Positions 15,889 to 27,408 of a stretch of DNA of 64,000 nt are shown in pieces (the stretch's first letter is position 1; every line of letters begins with the position of its first letter). This DNA comes from DAOTEJ01 sp035454085 (GTDB lineage Bacteria; Pseudomonadota; Gammaproteobacteria; Burkholderiales; Burkholderiaceae_F), in NCBI GenBank assembly GCA_035454085.1, contig DAOTEJ010000004.1, positions 1-64,000 of the forward strand, given 5' to 3'. The notes below the pieces were generated by a model. It was given only the letters and a program-made list of their open reading frames with translations, did no database searches and was not told where the DNA came from. Position numbers and translations under genes: made by a program.

Positions 15889-17100
15889 TCAGGCGGCGAT
15901 CGGCTCGCCGCGCTTGTGTTTGGGCAGCTCGCGCATGCCGGCGGCCACGAACAGCCAGACCAGCATGGTGCACGCCGAAAAGATGAAGACGCCGCCGGGC
16001 CCGGACTGCTTGGCCAGCCAGCCGCCGAGCGCGCCCCCCACGAAGAGCCCGATGGCCTGCGTCGTATTGTAGATGCCCAGGGCCAGACCTTTGGCCGAGG
16101 GCGGCGCGGTGCGCGACACCAGCGAAGGCAGGCTCGCCTCGAGGATGTTGAAGCCCACGAAGAAGAGCAGCAGCCAGAACGCGATCGCGCCCACCGAGGG
16201 CACCCAGGCCCACAGCCCCACGGCCACGAGCAGCAGCAGCGCGATGGCCGCAAGGAACAGCAGCCGCATGCGCCCGGAGCGCTCCGCCCGGATGATGGGC
16301 GGCATCATCAGCGCAAAGCTCGCCAGCACCACGGGCAGATACACCTGCCAGTGGCTGGGCAGGGGCAGGCCGCGTGCCACCAGCAGCGGCGGCAGGACCA
16401 CGAACAGCGCCATCTGCACGGCGTGCAGCGCGAAGATCCCGAAGTTCAGCCGCAGCAGTTGCGGATCGCGCGCCACCGCGAGCCAGTGCACGGGGTCTTC
16501 GTCGAGGTGCTCCTTCTCGGGCGCGGCGGGCACCACCCACAGCACCACGGCGATCGCCGCCAGCGCCAGCACGCCGGTCAGCGCGAACAGGCCGGAGACT
16601 CCGATCACCCCGGCCAGCGGCGGCGCCGCCACCAGCGACAGGGCAAAGGTCAGCCCGATCGAGGCGCCCACCATGGCCATCGCCTTGGTGCGGTGCTCGT
16701 CGCGCGTGCTGTCGGCGATCATCGCCGTGACCGCGGCCGAGATCGCTCCGGCGCCCTGGATCGCGCGCCCCAGGATCACGCCCCACAGGTCGGTGGCGGC
16801 GGCGGCCCAGAAGCTGCCCACGGCAAAGAGCACCAGGCCCGCCACGATCACCGGCTTGCGCCCCCAGCGGTCGCTCGCCAGCCCGAAGGGGATCTGCAGG
16901 CAGCCCTGGGTGAGCCCGTAGATGCCTAGGGCGAGGCCGACCAGAAGAACGCTGGCGCCGCCCGGCATGGTCTGGGCGTGCACCGCGAACACCGGCAGGA
17001 TCAGGAACAGGCCGAGCATGCGCAGCGCGAAGATCGAGGCCAGCGAGGCGCTGGCGCGGATCTCCAGGGCGGTCATGCGCGAGGGAGCGGCAGTCGTCAT
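15889..17100 (-). CDS. MFS transporter (YajR-like drug/proton antiporter type)
   Basis: A 403-residue major-facilitator transporter with twelve predicted membrane segments. It begins near SIFALRMLGLFLILPVFAVH. The loop 2-3 signature GLASDRWGRKPVIVAGLVLF is present, and NILEASLPSLVSR lies after the central loop. The relatives found next to ssb and uvrA in betaproteobacteria are annotated as efflux-type MFS proteins, but the substrate is unknown. I chose the ATG at 17100; an in-frame ATG at 17076 is also possible and neither has a strong ribosome site. The gene is divergent from uvrA with about 150 bases between starts. Confidence 0.85.
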   Translation of the reverse strand: MTTAAPSRMTALEIRASASLASIFALRMLGLFLILPVFAVHAQTMPGGASVLLVGLALGIYGLTQGCLQIPFGLASDRWGRKPVIVAGLVLFAVGSFWAAAATDLWGVILGRAIQGAGAISAAVTAMIADSTRDEHRTKAMAMVGASIGLTFALSLVAAPPLAGVIGVSGLFALTGVLALAAIAVVLWVVPAAPEKEHLDEDPVHWLAVARDPQLLRLNFGIFALHAVQMALFVVLPPLLVARGLPLPSHWQVYLPVVLASFALMMPPIIRAERSGRMRLLFLAAIALLLLVAVGLWAWVPSVGAIAFWLLLFFVGFNILEASLPSLVSRTAPPSAKGLALGIYNTTQAIGLFVGGALGGWLAKQSGPGGVFIFSACTMLVWLFVAAGMRELPKHKRGEPIAA

Positions 17101-17216
17101 GGGAAGTCGGCGTGCCGCACGGCCACCCGGTCCGTCGAAGCGGCCGGCAGCCAGCAAGTGGGGGCGTCTGCAGCACCCTGCGGGTTGGCGGGTGCGGACG
17201 AGCGGCGCTGCGCAGA

Positions 17217-17222
17217 TATAGT
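17217..17222 (+). promoter_or_regulatory. Candidate -10 box of uvrA
   Basis: TATAGT stands out in a GC-rich divergent region 31 bases before the uvrA ATG. A matching -35 box is weak (TGCGGA-like). No CTGT-N8-ACAG LexA operator was seen between the divergent MFS and uvrA starts. Confidence 0.35.
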
Positions 17223-17252
17223 AACAAGTTGCCCTTTGCTCTTCGGCGGTCC

Positions 17253-20098
<2,846 letters not shown>

Positions 20099-20102
<4 letters not shown>

Positions 20103-20482
20103 AGCCGCCGCCGCGGAGCGCGCCGCCCGCCTCGCCGGGCGACCCTGCGGCCTGGCCGAACCTGGGCCCCGCCTCGCGCGGCATGCTGGCTGCAGCCGGC
20201 CTGCAATCGATGGACGAGGTGCGCGCGCTGGGCGCGGTGGCCGCCTACGCGCGGGTACGACGCACCAGCCCGCGCGCGAGCCTCAACCTGCTGTGGGCAC
20301 TCGAGGGCGCTCTGAGCGGACTGGCTTGGCAGCAGGTGGCTCGCGAGCACCGCGCAAGCCTGCTGCTCGCGCTCGAGACCTACGAGGCCGGCGAGGTCGC
20401 CGGAGGCGAGGGCGTGGCTGGCGCCTCGGGCGCGGAGGCCGCCGCCCCGGGCGCCAGGATCGCGAGCCAGGCACCGCGATAG
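20099..20482 (+). CDS. TfoX C-terminal-domain protein
   Basis: A 127-residue protein that matches only the C-terminal helical domain of TfoX/Sxy: WPNLGPASRGMLAAAGLQSM, DEVRALGAVAAYARVRR, and SLNLLWALEGALSGLAWQQV (residues 18-84). The N-terminal TfoX domain is absent. The final 40 residues are Gly/Ala-rich and unlike the family. The domain is often found in stand-alone proteins of unclear role; a link to competence is not implied. It is coupled to uvrA by ATGA. Its last 103 bases run antisense over the end of the ArnT-like gene. Confidence 0.8.
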
Positions 20483-22014
20483 CGCCGCGTGTACTCGACG
20501 CGCGCGCTGGGCGGGATCTCCTTGGGATCGCGGTAGATGTAGATCACCCGGCCCTGCGGGTGCTGCGCCAGCCAACCGGGCACGGCCTCGGTGAACAGTT
20601 CGGTGAGCGGCCGCTGCAGGCGCCCCGTGAGGTGCCACTGGCCGTGATACTGGCCCTCGATCGCGATCGGGCGGCCCTCGCGCTCGAACTGCGCCAGCTT
20701 GCCGGCCACCGAGTCGATGTCGTAGGGCTCGCGCATCGCCACGTCGAAGGCGGCGAGCAGCGCGGTGAAGGCCACCAGCATGGCGGTGGCCACGCGGCGC
20801 ACGTCGACCAGGGATGGGCCGGGTCGGCGCGTGAGCAGCACGGCCCCGGCGATCACCGCGAGCGCCCCACCCCAGTAGAAGGCGGAGGCATCGTCCAGCC
20901 CCCCGAGGCGCGCGGCCAGTCGCGGCGCGGCGACGATGGCGCCGACCCCCAGCGCCAGCACGGTGAGCGCGGGCACGAGCAGCGACCAGCGTCCGGCCAG
21001 CCGGTCCGCCAGGGCGCGCGCGGCGATCAGCGCAAAGAGCGCGAACTCGGGCAGCAGGTAGTGCCAGCGCTTGCCGCTGACGAAGCTGAAGAACACCAGG
21101 CAGAAGAGCGCGCCGAAGAGGGCGAAGCGCATGCCCGACTCATTGAGCAGTCCGCGCCGCAGTCCGCCCCACCAGCGCGGCCAGAGCAGCCAGGGCGCGA
21201 GCATCACCGGCAGCCAGGCGAGATAGAACCACCAGGGCGCCTGGTGGGCGAAGCTCTTGGCCATGCGCCCCGCGGTCTGGCCCCAGAAGATGGCGTTGCG
21301 GTACTCCTCGCCACCCGCCAGCCCGGCGGGGATGGCCCAGGCGAGGATCATCGCCGCGCCGCCCAGCAGGGCGAGCAGCACGCCGGCGTACCAGCGCCCC
21401 CAGCGCGGCCGCGACTCGCGCATCCACCAGGGTGCGGCCAGCGCCAGCGGCAGCAGGTGCAGCAGCGCCACCGGCCCCTTGGCGTAGAGCGCGCCGCCCA
21501 GGCCGAGCGACAGCAGGAAGAATCCGCCGGCTCCCGCCTGCGTCTTCCAGGCCCGCACCAGGCCCAGGAAGCCCAGGGCCACGAAGAAGCTGATCATCGC
21601 GTCGAACATCAGCGCCGCCGCGAAGTAGCTGTAGAGCAGGCAGGCGAGCAGGATGAAGGGCGCCATGCGCGCCACTTCGGGGCGCTGCGGCCACAACTCG
21701 CGGCCCAGGCGCGCGGTGATCGCCAGCGTGCCCGCGGCGAACAGCGGCGAGATCAGCTTGGGCCACCACTCGTTGACGCCGAACACGAACCAGCCGGCGT
21801 GCATCAGCCAGAACAGCAGCGGTGGCTTGTGGTGATAGGCCTCGCCGTTGCGGAAGGGCACCAGGAAGTCGCCCCGCGACCACATCTCCCAGGCGACGCT
21901 GGCATAGCGCGTCTCGTCGATCGGCAGCAACGGGCGGAACAGGCCTGCCGCCGCCAGTAGAGCGAGCAGCACGGCGAGCCACAGGGCGTCGGTGCGGGGG
22001 CTGTCGGACTTCAA
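20380..22014 (-). CDS. ArnT-like glycosyltransferase (GT39/GT83 family)
   Basis: A 544-residue polytopic membrane glycosyltransferase of the PMT/ArnT superfamily. It uses a polyprenyl-phosphate sugar as donor, typically to decorate lipid A or other envelope acceptors. The first periplasmic loop has PIDETRYASVAWEMW with the catalytic acidic pair region, followed by YHHKPPLLFWLMHAGWFVFG, which is highly typical. A series of hydrophobic helices and a periplasmic C-terminal domain follow, ending in an Ala/Pro/Thr-rich tail. It is translated from an ATGA overlap with the small membrane gene and follows a GT2 gene. The sugar is unknown. Confidence 0.85.
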   Translation of the reverse strand: MKSDSPRTDALWLAVLLALLAAAGLFRPLLPIDETRYASVAWEMWSRGDFLVPFRNGEAYHHKPPLLFWLMHAGWFVFGVNEWWPKLISPLFAAGTLAITARLGRELWPQRPEVARMAPFILLACLLYSYFAAALMFDAMISFFVALGFLGLVRAWKTQAGAGGFFLLSLGLGGALYAKGPVALLHLLPLALAAPWWMRESRPRWGRWYAGVLLALLGGAAMILAWAIPAGLAGGEEYRNAIFWGQTAGRMAKSFAHQAPWWFYLAWLPVMLAPWLLWPRWWGGLRRGLLNESGMRFALFGALFCLVFFSFVSGKRWHYLLPEFALFALIAARALADRLAGRWSLLVPALTVLALGVGAIVAAPRLAARLGGLDDASAFYWGGALAVIAGAVLLTRRPGPSLVDVRRVATAMLVAFTALLAAFDVAMREPYDIDSVAGKLAQFEREGRPIAIEGQYHGQWHLTGRLQRPLTELFTEAVPGWLAQHPQGRVIYIYRDPKEIPPSARVEYTRRYRGAWLAILAPGAAASAPEAPATPSPPATSPAS

Positions 22015-22328
22015 TCGTTTGGATCCGGCGGCGCCAGGCGCTGCGCGGCGTTCTTCTCGTGATGGATCAACCAGAGGTTGCGGACGTACACGATCAGGCC
22101 GAAGCCCTGGCCGAGCATGAACACCGGGTCCTCGCGGTAGGCGGCGTAAAGAAACAGAGTCAGCCCCCCGGCGAGCGAGAAGTACCAGAAGAGCACCGGC
22201 ACCACGCTCTTGCGCTCACGCTCGCTGGCGATCCACTGGATCAGGAAGCGCGCCGAAAACAGCGCCTGGCCCGCGAAGCCGAAACCCAGCACCAGCCACT
22301 CGGGCAGGCTGAGGGAGTGAAGATTCAT
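22011..22328 (-). CDS. Small membrane protein with lipid-A-synthase N-terminal-like domain (LAB_N)
   Basis: A 105-residue protein with three or so transmembrane helices matching the LAB_N domain: EWLVLGFGFAGQALFSARFL, IQWIASERERKSVVPVLFWY, and GQGFGLIVYVRNLWLIHHEK. Such small proteins are common beside GT2 and ArnT-like genes. They resemble small multidrug-resistance-type flippases and are suspected of moving the polyprenyl-sugar across the membrane; this is inference. It overlaps the GT2 stop by one base (TGATG) and the ArnT start by four, so the three are one translational unit. Confidence 0.82.
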   Translation of the reverse strand: MNLHSLSLPEWLVLGFGFAGQALFSARFLIQWIASERERKSVVPVLFWYFSLAGGLTLFLYAAYREDPVFMLGQGFGLIVYVRNLWLIHHEKNAAQRLAPPDPND

Positions 22329-23071
22329 CACTCGATCACCGGGCGCTTCATGCGCCTCTGCAGCCACATCACCCCGAACAGATCGACGATCCCCACCCAA
22401 AGCCGGTTGTGCACGCCGTACTTGGACCGGCCCTGAGTGCGCGGGCGGTGGTTCACGGGCACCGACACCACCTGAGCGCCCTCGCGCAGATAGAGCGCCG
22501 GCAGGAAGCGGTGCAGGTGATCGAAGAAGGGCAGGCGCAGGAACACCTCGCGCGAGAACACCTTGAGCCCGCAGCCCGTGTCGGGCGTGCGGTCGCCGAG
22601 CAGGCTGCCGCGCACCCCGTTGGCGATGCGCGAGGACAGCTTGCGCAGGCCGCTGTCGTTGCGCTTCGAGCGCCAGCCAGCGACGAGTTCAAGGCCCGGC
22701 GTGCGCTGGCCCGGGCTCACCGCGGCGAGCAGCGCAGGGATGTCGGCCGGGTCGTTTTGCGCGTCGCCGTCGAGCGTGGCAATCCACGGGAAGCGCGCCG
22801 CGCGCACCGCCGTGGACACCGCGGTGCTCTGCCCGCAGGACGCGCGATGACGGATCACGCGCACGCGAGCAAAGCGCGCCTGCGCCTGCGCCAGGCGTTG
22901 CGGCGTGGCGTCGGTGCTGCCGTCGTCGACATAGATCACTTCAAATTCCGCGCGGCCCTCGAGGGCGGCGTGGATCTCTTCGATCAGCGGCAGGATGTTG
23001 TCGGCTTCGTTCTTGACCGGAACGACCACCGAGACCTGGCCCGAGTAATCGGGCGTCGGCACAAGACTCAT
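22328..23071 (-). CDS. Family 2 glycosyltransferase (DPM1/ArnC-like)
   Basis: A 247-residue GT-A fold enzyme that should transfer a sugar from a nucleotide donor to polyprenyl phosphate at the cytoplasmic face. Key parts are VSVVVPVKNEADNILPLIEE, VIYVDDGSTDAT, the DxD-like ATLDGDAQNDPADIP, and TPDTGCGLKVFSREVF, followed by VNHRPRTQGRSKYGVHNR. The C-terminus has one hydrophobic segment at most, not the paired helices of ArnC. It is the first gene of the three-gene set with LAB_N and ArnT-like proteins, so it probably makes the lipid-linked sugar they use. Confidence 0.86.
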   Translation of the reverse strand: MSLVPTPDYSGQVSVVVPVKNEADNILPLIEEIHAALEGRAEFEVIYVDDGSTDATPQRLAQAQARFARVRVIRHRASCGQSTAVSTAVRAARFPWIATLDGDAQNDPADIPALLAAVSPGQRTPGLELVAGWRSKRNDSGLRKLSSRIANGVRGSLLGDRTPDTGCGLKVFSREVFLRLPFFDHLHRFLPALYLREGAQVVSVPVNHRPRTQGRSKYGVHNRLWVGIVDLFGVMWLQRRMKRPVIE

Positions 23072-23143
23072 TGAGCGGGGACGGTCCGCGCCAATGCGGA
23101 CCCCTTCACGATCAGGAGTTTACCGAGCGAGTCTCGTCCTCGC

Positions 23144-23713
23144 TTACACCGCGCTGAAGGCGATCCGCCCTGCAAGCTCCCACCCGCTGCTGCCACGGCG
23201 CAGCACGGCACCGTCGCCCATGCCCAGATTGGCCCCAACCAGCGCGGCGATGTTCACCATGTGTGTGACCAGGCTCACATTGCGGCCGGCGGGCAGGCGC
23301 CCGAGCCAGGCCCGCAGTTGCGCCGTCTGGGCTGGGCCGCGCTCGCGCTCTTCGAAGAACGAATCGAGCGCCGGCAGCCCCTGCACCGGCAGCCCGGGGA
23401 AGGCCAGCCGGGCCGTGTCCCGACAGCGGCACCAGCGCGAGGAATAGACGGCGTCGAAGCGCACGCCGCGCGCGGCCAGTTCCTGCCCGAGCCGCTGCGC
23501 CTGCTCGCGTCCGGCGGCCGACAGATTGCGCTGCGTGGCGCAGTCCTCGATGCGAAAGCCCGGCGGATCACCGATGCCTGGCTCGGTCGCGGCATGACGC
23601 AGCAGCAGCACCGCCGTGCCACCGCGCAGCGCCGACCAGGCGGCGTCATCGGCCGCGCGCACGCGCGGCAGCCAGGCCACGGCAAGGCCCGCGAGCAGGA
23701 CGCGGCGGCGCAT
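23144..23713 (-). CDS. Exported histidine-phosphatase-superfamily protein
   Basis: A 189-residue protein with an N-terminal signal peptide or anchor (MRRRVLLAGLAVAWLPRVRA) and a histidine-phosphatase fold. The catalytic RHA motif is in VLLLRHAATEPGIGD, the fold continues with LSAAGREQAQRLGQEL and YSSRWCRCRDTA, and the second histidine is in VSLVTHMVNIAAL. These periplasmic-type enzymes dephosphorylate unknown small substrates. It lies 11 bases after apt on the same strand and may share its transcript. Confidence 0.82.
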   Translation of the reverse strand: MRRRVLLAGLAVAWLPRVRAADDAAWSALRGGTAVLLLRHAATEPGIGDPPGFRIEDCATQRNLSAAGREQAQRLGQELAARGVRFDAVYSSRWCRCRDTARLAFPGLPVQGLPALDSFFEERERGPAQTAQLRAWLGRLPAGRNVSLVTHMVNIAALVGANLGMGDGAVLRRGSSGWELAGRIAFSAV

Positions 23714-23724
23714 GTGCCCGACCC

Positions 23725-24270
23725 TCAGGGAAAGTCGATCAGGGTATAGACCCCGTGACCGCTCTCGCGCAGCACGCGCGCGCCCTCCAGCGCGGGCAGG
23801 TCGATCACGGCGGCGCACTCGATCAGGTCCGCACCGAGTTGGCGCAGCAGCGCGCTGCCGGCGAACATGGTGCCGCCGGTGGCGATCAGGTCGTCCACCA
23901 GCACCACGCGCTGGCCGGGGCGCGCGGCGTCGGCGTGCATCTCCACCGTGCCCGTGCCGTACTCGAGCTCGTAGCTCGCCGCGATGGTCGCGCCGGGCAG
24001 CTTGCCCTTCTTGCGGATGGGCACGAAGCCCGCGTTGAGCCGGTAGGCGAGGATGCCGCCGATGATGAAGCCGCGCGCGTCTATGCCGGCCACGAGGTCG
24101 GGCTTCTCGTCGACGTAGCGTTGCACCAGGGCCTCGACGATCAGCGAGAGGCAGTGCGCATCGGCCAGCAGCGGCGTGATGTCGCGAAACATCACGCCCG
24201 GCTCGGGCCAATCGGGCACGGTGCGCACGCGCGCGCGCAGGTAGTCGGTGTCGATGCGGGGAGTCTTCAT
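23725..24270 (-). CDS. apt: Adenine phosphoribosyltransferase
   Basis: Salvages adenine by condensing it with PRPP to form AMP in the cytoplasm. The 181-residue protein shows the expected PDWPEPGVMFRDITPLLAD near the start, AGIDARGFIIGGILAYRL, IRKKGKLPG with the flexible-loop lysines, and the PRPP-binding motif VVLVDDLIATGGTM. The ATG overlaps the stop of the Kef-like gene by four bases (ATGA). Kef-like, apt and the histidine phosphatase therefore look like one operon. Confidence 0.96.
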   Translation of the reverse strand: MKTPRIDTDYLRARVRTVPDWPEPGVMFRDITPLLADAHCLSLIVEALVQRYVDEKPDLVAGIDARGFIIGGILAYRLNAGFVPIRKKGKLPGATIAASYELEYGTGTVEMHADAARPGQRVVLVDDLIATGGTMFAGSALLRQLGADLIECAAVIDLPALEGARVLRESGHGVYTLIDFP

Positions 24271-26249
24271 CCTTGGAGCAGCCTCTGTTCAGCCAGTTCG
24301 ATCGCCTCGGGCACGCCGCGCAGCACCACCACGTCGCCCGCCAGCAGCTTCATGCCGGGATGCGGGTCCGCCCCGCGGATGCCGCGCCGGCGCACGGCGG
24401 TGACCTCGGCCCCGACCTCATCAAGCCCGAGGTCGCCGATTTCGCGGCCCACCGCCTTGGCGCCCGGCGCCAGCGGCACCGAGTGCAGGCGGTCGTGGGC
24501 GTCGGCGTCCAGGCTCTCGGCCGGGTCGTCGGCGCCGTGAAAGTAGCCGCGCAGCAGCCGGTAGCGCGAGTCTCGCGCCTCGCGCACGCGGCGCACCACG
24601 CGGCTCAGCGGCACGCCCAGCAGCACGAGGGCGTGCGAGCCCAGCATGAGGCTGCCCTCGAAGATCTCGGGCACCACCTCGGTGGCTCCGGCGGCAAGCA
24701 GCTTGTCCAGATCGGCGTCGTCCTGGGTGCGCACGATGATCGGCAGGCTCGGATTGATCTCGTGCGCGAAGTGGATGAGCTTGAGCGCCGAGTGCGCGTC
24801 GTTGTAGGTGACGACCAGCGCAGAGGCCCGCGTCACCCCCGCCGCCACCAGGGTCTCGCGCCGTCCGGCGTCGCCGTAGACCACCGAGTCGCCGGCCGCC
24901 GCGGCCTCGCGCACGCGGTCCGGATCAAGGTCCAGCGCCACGTAGCCGATGCCTTCCTGCTCGAGCATCTTGGCCAGATGCTGCCCGGTGCGGCCGTAGC
25001 CCGCGACCACCACATGGTGGTCGGTGGTCATGGAGCGCTGCGCGATGCGGTGCAGTTCCAGCGACTTCTGCATCCACTCGGCGCCCGACACGCGCAGCAC
25101 GATGCGGTCGGCGTGCTGCACCAGCAGTGGCGCGGCCATCATCGACAGGAGCATCGCCGCCAGCACGATCTGCAGCATGCGCGGCTCGAGCAGGTTGCCG
25201 GCCGACCCCAGCCCCAGCAGCACGAACCCGAACTCCCCCGCGGTGCACAGCGCCAGTCCGGTGCGCAATGAGGTACCCACCGAGGCACCGAACGCGCGGG
25301 TGAGCCCGAAGATGAGGGCCAGCTTGAAGGCCACGGGCACGAGCAGCGCGAGCAGCACCCAGCCGAACTGCCCGACCACCACGCGCAGGTCGAGCAGCAT
25401 GCCGATGGTGATGAAGAAAAAGCCCAGCAGCACGTCGCGGAACGGCTTGATGTCCTCCTCGACCTGGTGCCGAAACTCGGTCTCGGCGATCAGCATCCCG
25501 GCCACGAAGGCGCCCAGCGCGAGCGACAGGCCGGCCTCCTCGGTGACCCAGGCCAGGCCCAGGGTGACGAGCAGAACATTGAGGATGAACAGTTCGTGGG
25601 AGCGGCGCCGCGCGACCGTGCGGAACCAGCCGCTCATGAGCTTCTGCCCGCCCACCAGCAGCACCCCCAGCACCACCGCGGCCTTCAGGAAGGCGAGCCC
25701 CAGGGTGCGGGTCATCTCCTCGGGCGGACTGGCCAGCGCGGGGATGATCACCAGCAGGGGCACGACCGCCAGGTCCTGGAACAGCAGCACCCCGACGATG
25801 CGCTTGCCGTGCTCGGACTCGAGTTCCAGCCGCTCGGCGAGCATCTTCATGATGATTGCCGTCGAGCTCATCGCCAGCGCCCCGCCGAGCACGAAGGCCG
25901 CCTGCAGGCTCAGTCCCAGCCAGGGGCCGATCAGCCAGCCCAGGGCCAGCGTGAGCGCGATGGTGAGCAGGACCTGGGCGCCCCCCAGCCCGAGCACGAT
26001 GCGGCGCATGCTGCGCAGCTTGGCCAGCGAGAACTCGAGCCCGATCGAGAACATCAGGAAGACCACGCCGAACTCGGCGAGGTAGCGCGCCTCCCGGGTG
26101 TCGGGCACCAGCCCCGCCGCGTGCGGCCCCACGAGGATGCCGATCACCAGGTAGGCCAGCAGCGGGGGCAGGCCCAGGCGGCGAAAGGCCAGCACGCCGA
26201 GCACCGTGGCGGCGAGCAGCAGCAGCAGAGTGTGGAGGCCTGAACTCAC
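24267..26249 (-). CDS. Kef-type monovalent cation:proton antiporter (CPA2) with TrkA domains
   Basis: A 660-residue inner-membrane antiporter or potassium-efflux system. About twelve helices fill residues 1-385 (LPPLLAYLVIGILVGPHAAG, LAEFGVVFLMFSIGLEFSLA, ALAMSSTAIIMKML, LLFQDLAVVPLLVI, LALGAFVAGMLIAETEFRHQ). A TrkA-N/RCK domain follows with the NAD motif VVVAGYGRTGQHLAK, then a TrkA-C domain ending at VVVLRGVPEAIELAEQ. I chose the GTG at 26249 because upstream codons run into the promoter region of the divergent kdsD. No strong ribosome site is seen. K+ or Na+ specificity is not decidable. Confidence 0.88.
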   Translation of the reverse strand: MSSGLHTLLLLLAATVLGVLAFRRLGLPPLLAYLVIGILVGPHAAGLVPDTREARYLAEFGVVFLMFSIGLEFSLAKLRSMRRIVLGLGGAQVLLTIALTLALGWLIGPWLGLSLQAAFVLGGALAMSSTAIIMKMLAERLELESEHGKRIVGVLLFQDLAVVPLLVIIPALASPPEEMTRTLGLAFLKAAVVLGVLLVGGQKLMSGWFRTVARRRSHELFILNVLLVTLGLAWVTEEAGLSLALGAFVAGMLIAETEFRHQVEEDIKPFRDVLLGFFFITIGMLLDLRVVVGQFGWVLLALLVPVAFKLALIFGLTRAFGASVGTSLRTGLALCTAGEFGFVLLGLGSAGNLLEPRMLQIVLAAMLLSMMAAPLLVQHADRIVLRVSGAEWMQKSLELHRIAQRSMTTDHHVVVAGYGRTGQHLAKMLEQEGIGYVALDLDPDRVREAAAAGDSVVYGDAGRRETLVAAGVTRASALVVTYNDAHSALKLIHFAHEINPSLPIIVRTQDDADLDKLLAAGATEVVPEIFEGSLMLGSHALVLLGVPLSRVVRRVREARDSRYRLLRGYFHGADDPAESLDADAHDRLHSVPLAPGAKAVGREIGDLGLDEVGAEVTAVRRRGIRGADPHPGMKLLAGDVVVLRGVPEAIELAEQRLLQG

Positions 26250-26394
26250 ACGGCGGAGTCTACGCAGGGGTCCCGAAACGAGCGCGCCGCACCCCTTCGG
26301 GCAACACGCGGTTACGCAATCTCCCTGCAATTCTTATGCCAGCACATGGCGCGGGAGTATCATCAGCCACGGTTTTCTCAGCGCCCCAGCCCAC

Positions 26395-27408
26395 GTGAAC
26401 CCGACCCCCGAGCCCGCCTCCGCCCGCACCGCGCCCGATCCCGGCCCCGGTGCGCTGGCGCTGGCTCGCGAGGTGCTGGCCATCGAGGGCGAAGCCCTCG
26501 CCGCCCTTGCCGCGCGCCTGGACGGGAGCTTCCTCGCCGCGGTGCGTCTGCTGCTCGCCTGTCGCGGCCGGGTGGTGGTCAGCGGCGTGGGCAAGAGCGG
26601 GCACATCGCGCGCAAGATCGCCGCGACGCTCGCGTCCACCGGCACGCCGGCGCTGTTCGTGCACGCGGCCGAGGCGGCTCACGGCGACCTCGGCATGGTC
26701 ACCCGGCAGGACGTGTTCGTCGGCATGTCCTACTCCGGCGAGACCTCGGAACTGCTCACCATCGTGCCCGTGCTCAAGCGCGAGGGCACGCCGCTGGTGG
26801 CGATCACCGGCAATCCGGCGAGCAGCCTGGCGCAGACCGCGGACGTGCACCTGGACGTGCATGTGGACAAGGAGGCGTGCCCGCTCAACCTCGCGCCCAC
26901 CTCCTCGACCACCGCGATGCTCGCCCTGGGCGACGCCCTGGCGATCGCCTGCCTCGATGCCCGCGGCTTCGGGCCCGAGGACTTCGCGCGCTCGCATCCG
27001 GGCGGCGCGCTCGGCCGGCGCCTGCTGCTGCACGTGGCCGACGTGATGCGAACCGGCGCCGACGTCCCCGTGGTTGTCGAGGGCGCGAGCGTGATGGAGG
27101 CGGTTCACGAGATCACCCGCAAGAAGATCGGCATGACGGCCATCGTGCGCGGCGACGGCACGGTCGCCGGCATCTTCACCGAAGGCGACCTGCGCCGCCT
27201 CATCGAGCGCGTGGGCGACGTGCGCGAGGTCCCCATCTCCGAGGTCATGACCCGCACGCCCACGGCCATCGCGCCCGAGGCGCTCGCCGCCGAGGCCGCC
27301 GAGCTGCTGGACCGCACGCTGCGCAACCAGCTGCTGGTGGTCGACTCGCAGGGCCGGCTGGCGGGCGCGCTGCACGTGCACGACCTGATGGCAGCCAAGG
27401 TGATCTGA
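26395..27408 (+). CDS. kdsD: Arabinose-5-phosphate isomerase
   Basis: Converts ribulose 5-phosphate to arabinose 5-phosphate, the first step to KDO for lipopolysaccharide. The 337-residue protein has a SIS domain (VVVSGVGKSGHIARKIAATL, FVGMSYSGETSELLTIVPVL, then PTSSTTAMLALGDALA and DFARSHPGGALGRRLL) and two C-terminal CBS domains. The probable start is the GTG at 26395; no ATG is available at the family N-terminus, and the upstream 145 bases are shared with the divergent antiporter. A weak promoter match (TTACGC at 26312, TATGCC at 26335, 17 apart) lies before it. It overlaps kdsC by one base (TGATG). Confidence 0.93.
   Translation: MNPTPEPASARTAPDPGPGALALAREVLAIEGEALAALAARLDGSFLAAVRLLLACRGRVVVSGVGKSGHIARKIAATLASTGTPALFVHAAEAAHGDLGMVTRQDVFVGMSYSGETSELLTIVPVLKREGTPLVAITGNPASSLAQTADVHLDVHVDKEACPLNLAPTSSTTAMLALGDALAIACLDARGFGPEDFARSHPGGALGRRLLLHVADVMRTGADVPVVVEGASVMEAVHEITRKKIGMTAIVRGDGTVAGIFTEGDLRRLIERVGDVREVPISEVMTRTPTAIAPEALAAEAAELLDRTLRNQLLVVDSQGRLAGALHVHDLMAAKVI

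Noticed and set aside
17101..17252. Possible LexA (SOS) operator between the MFS gene and uvrA
   Set aside because: No CTGT-N8-ACAG or close variant is present, so SOS control of uvrA is not supported by sequence.
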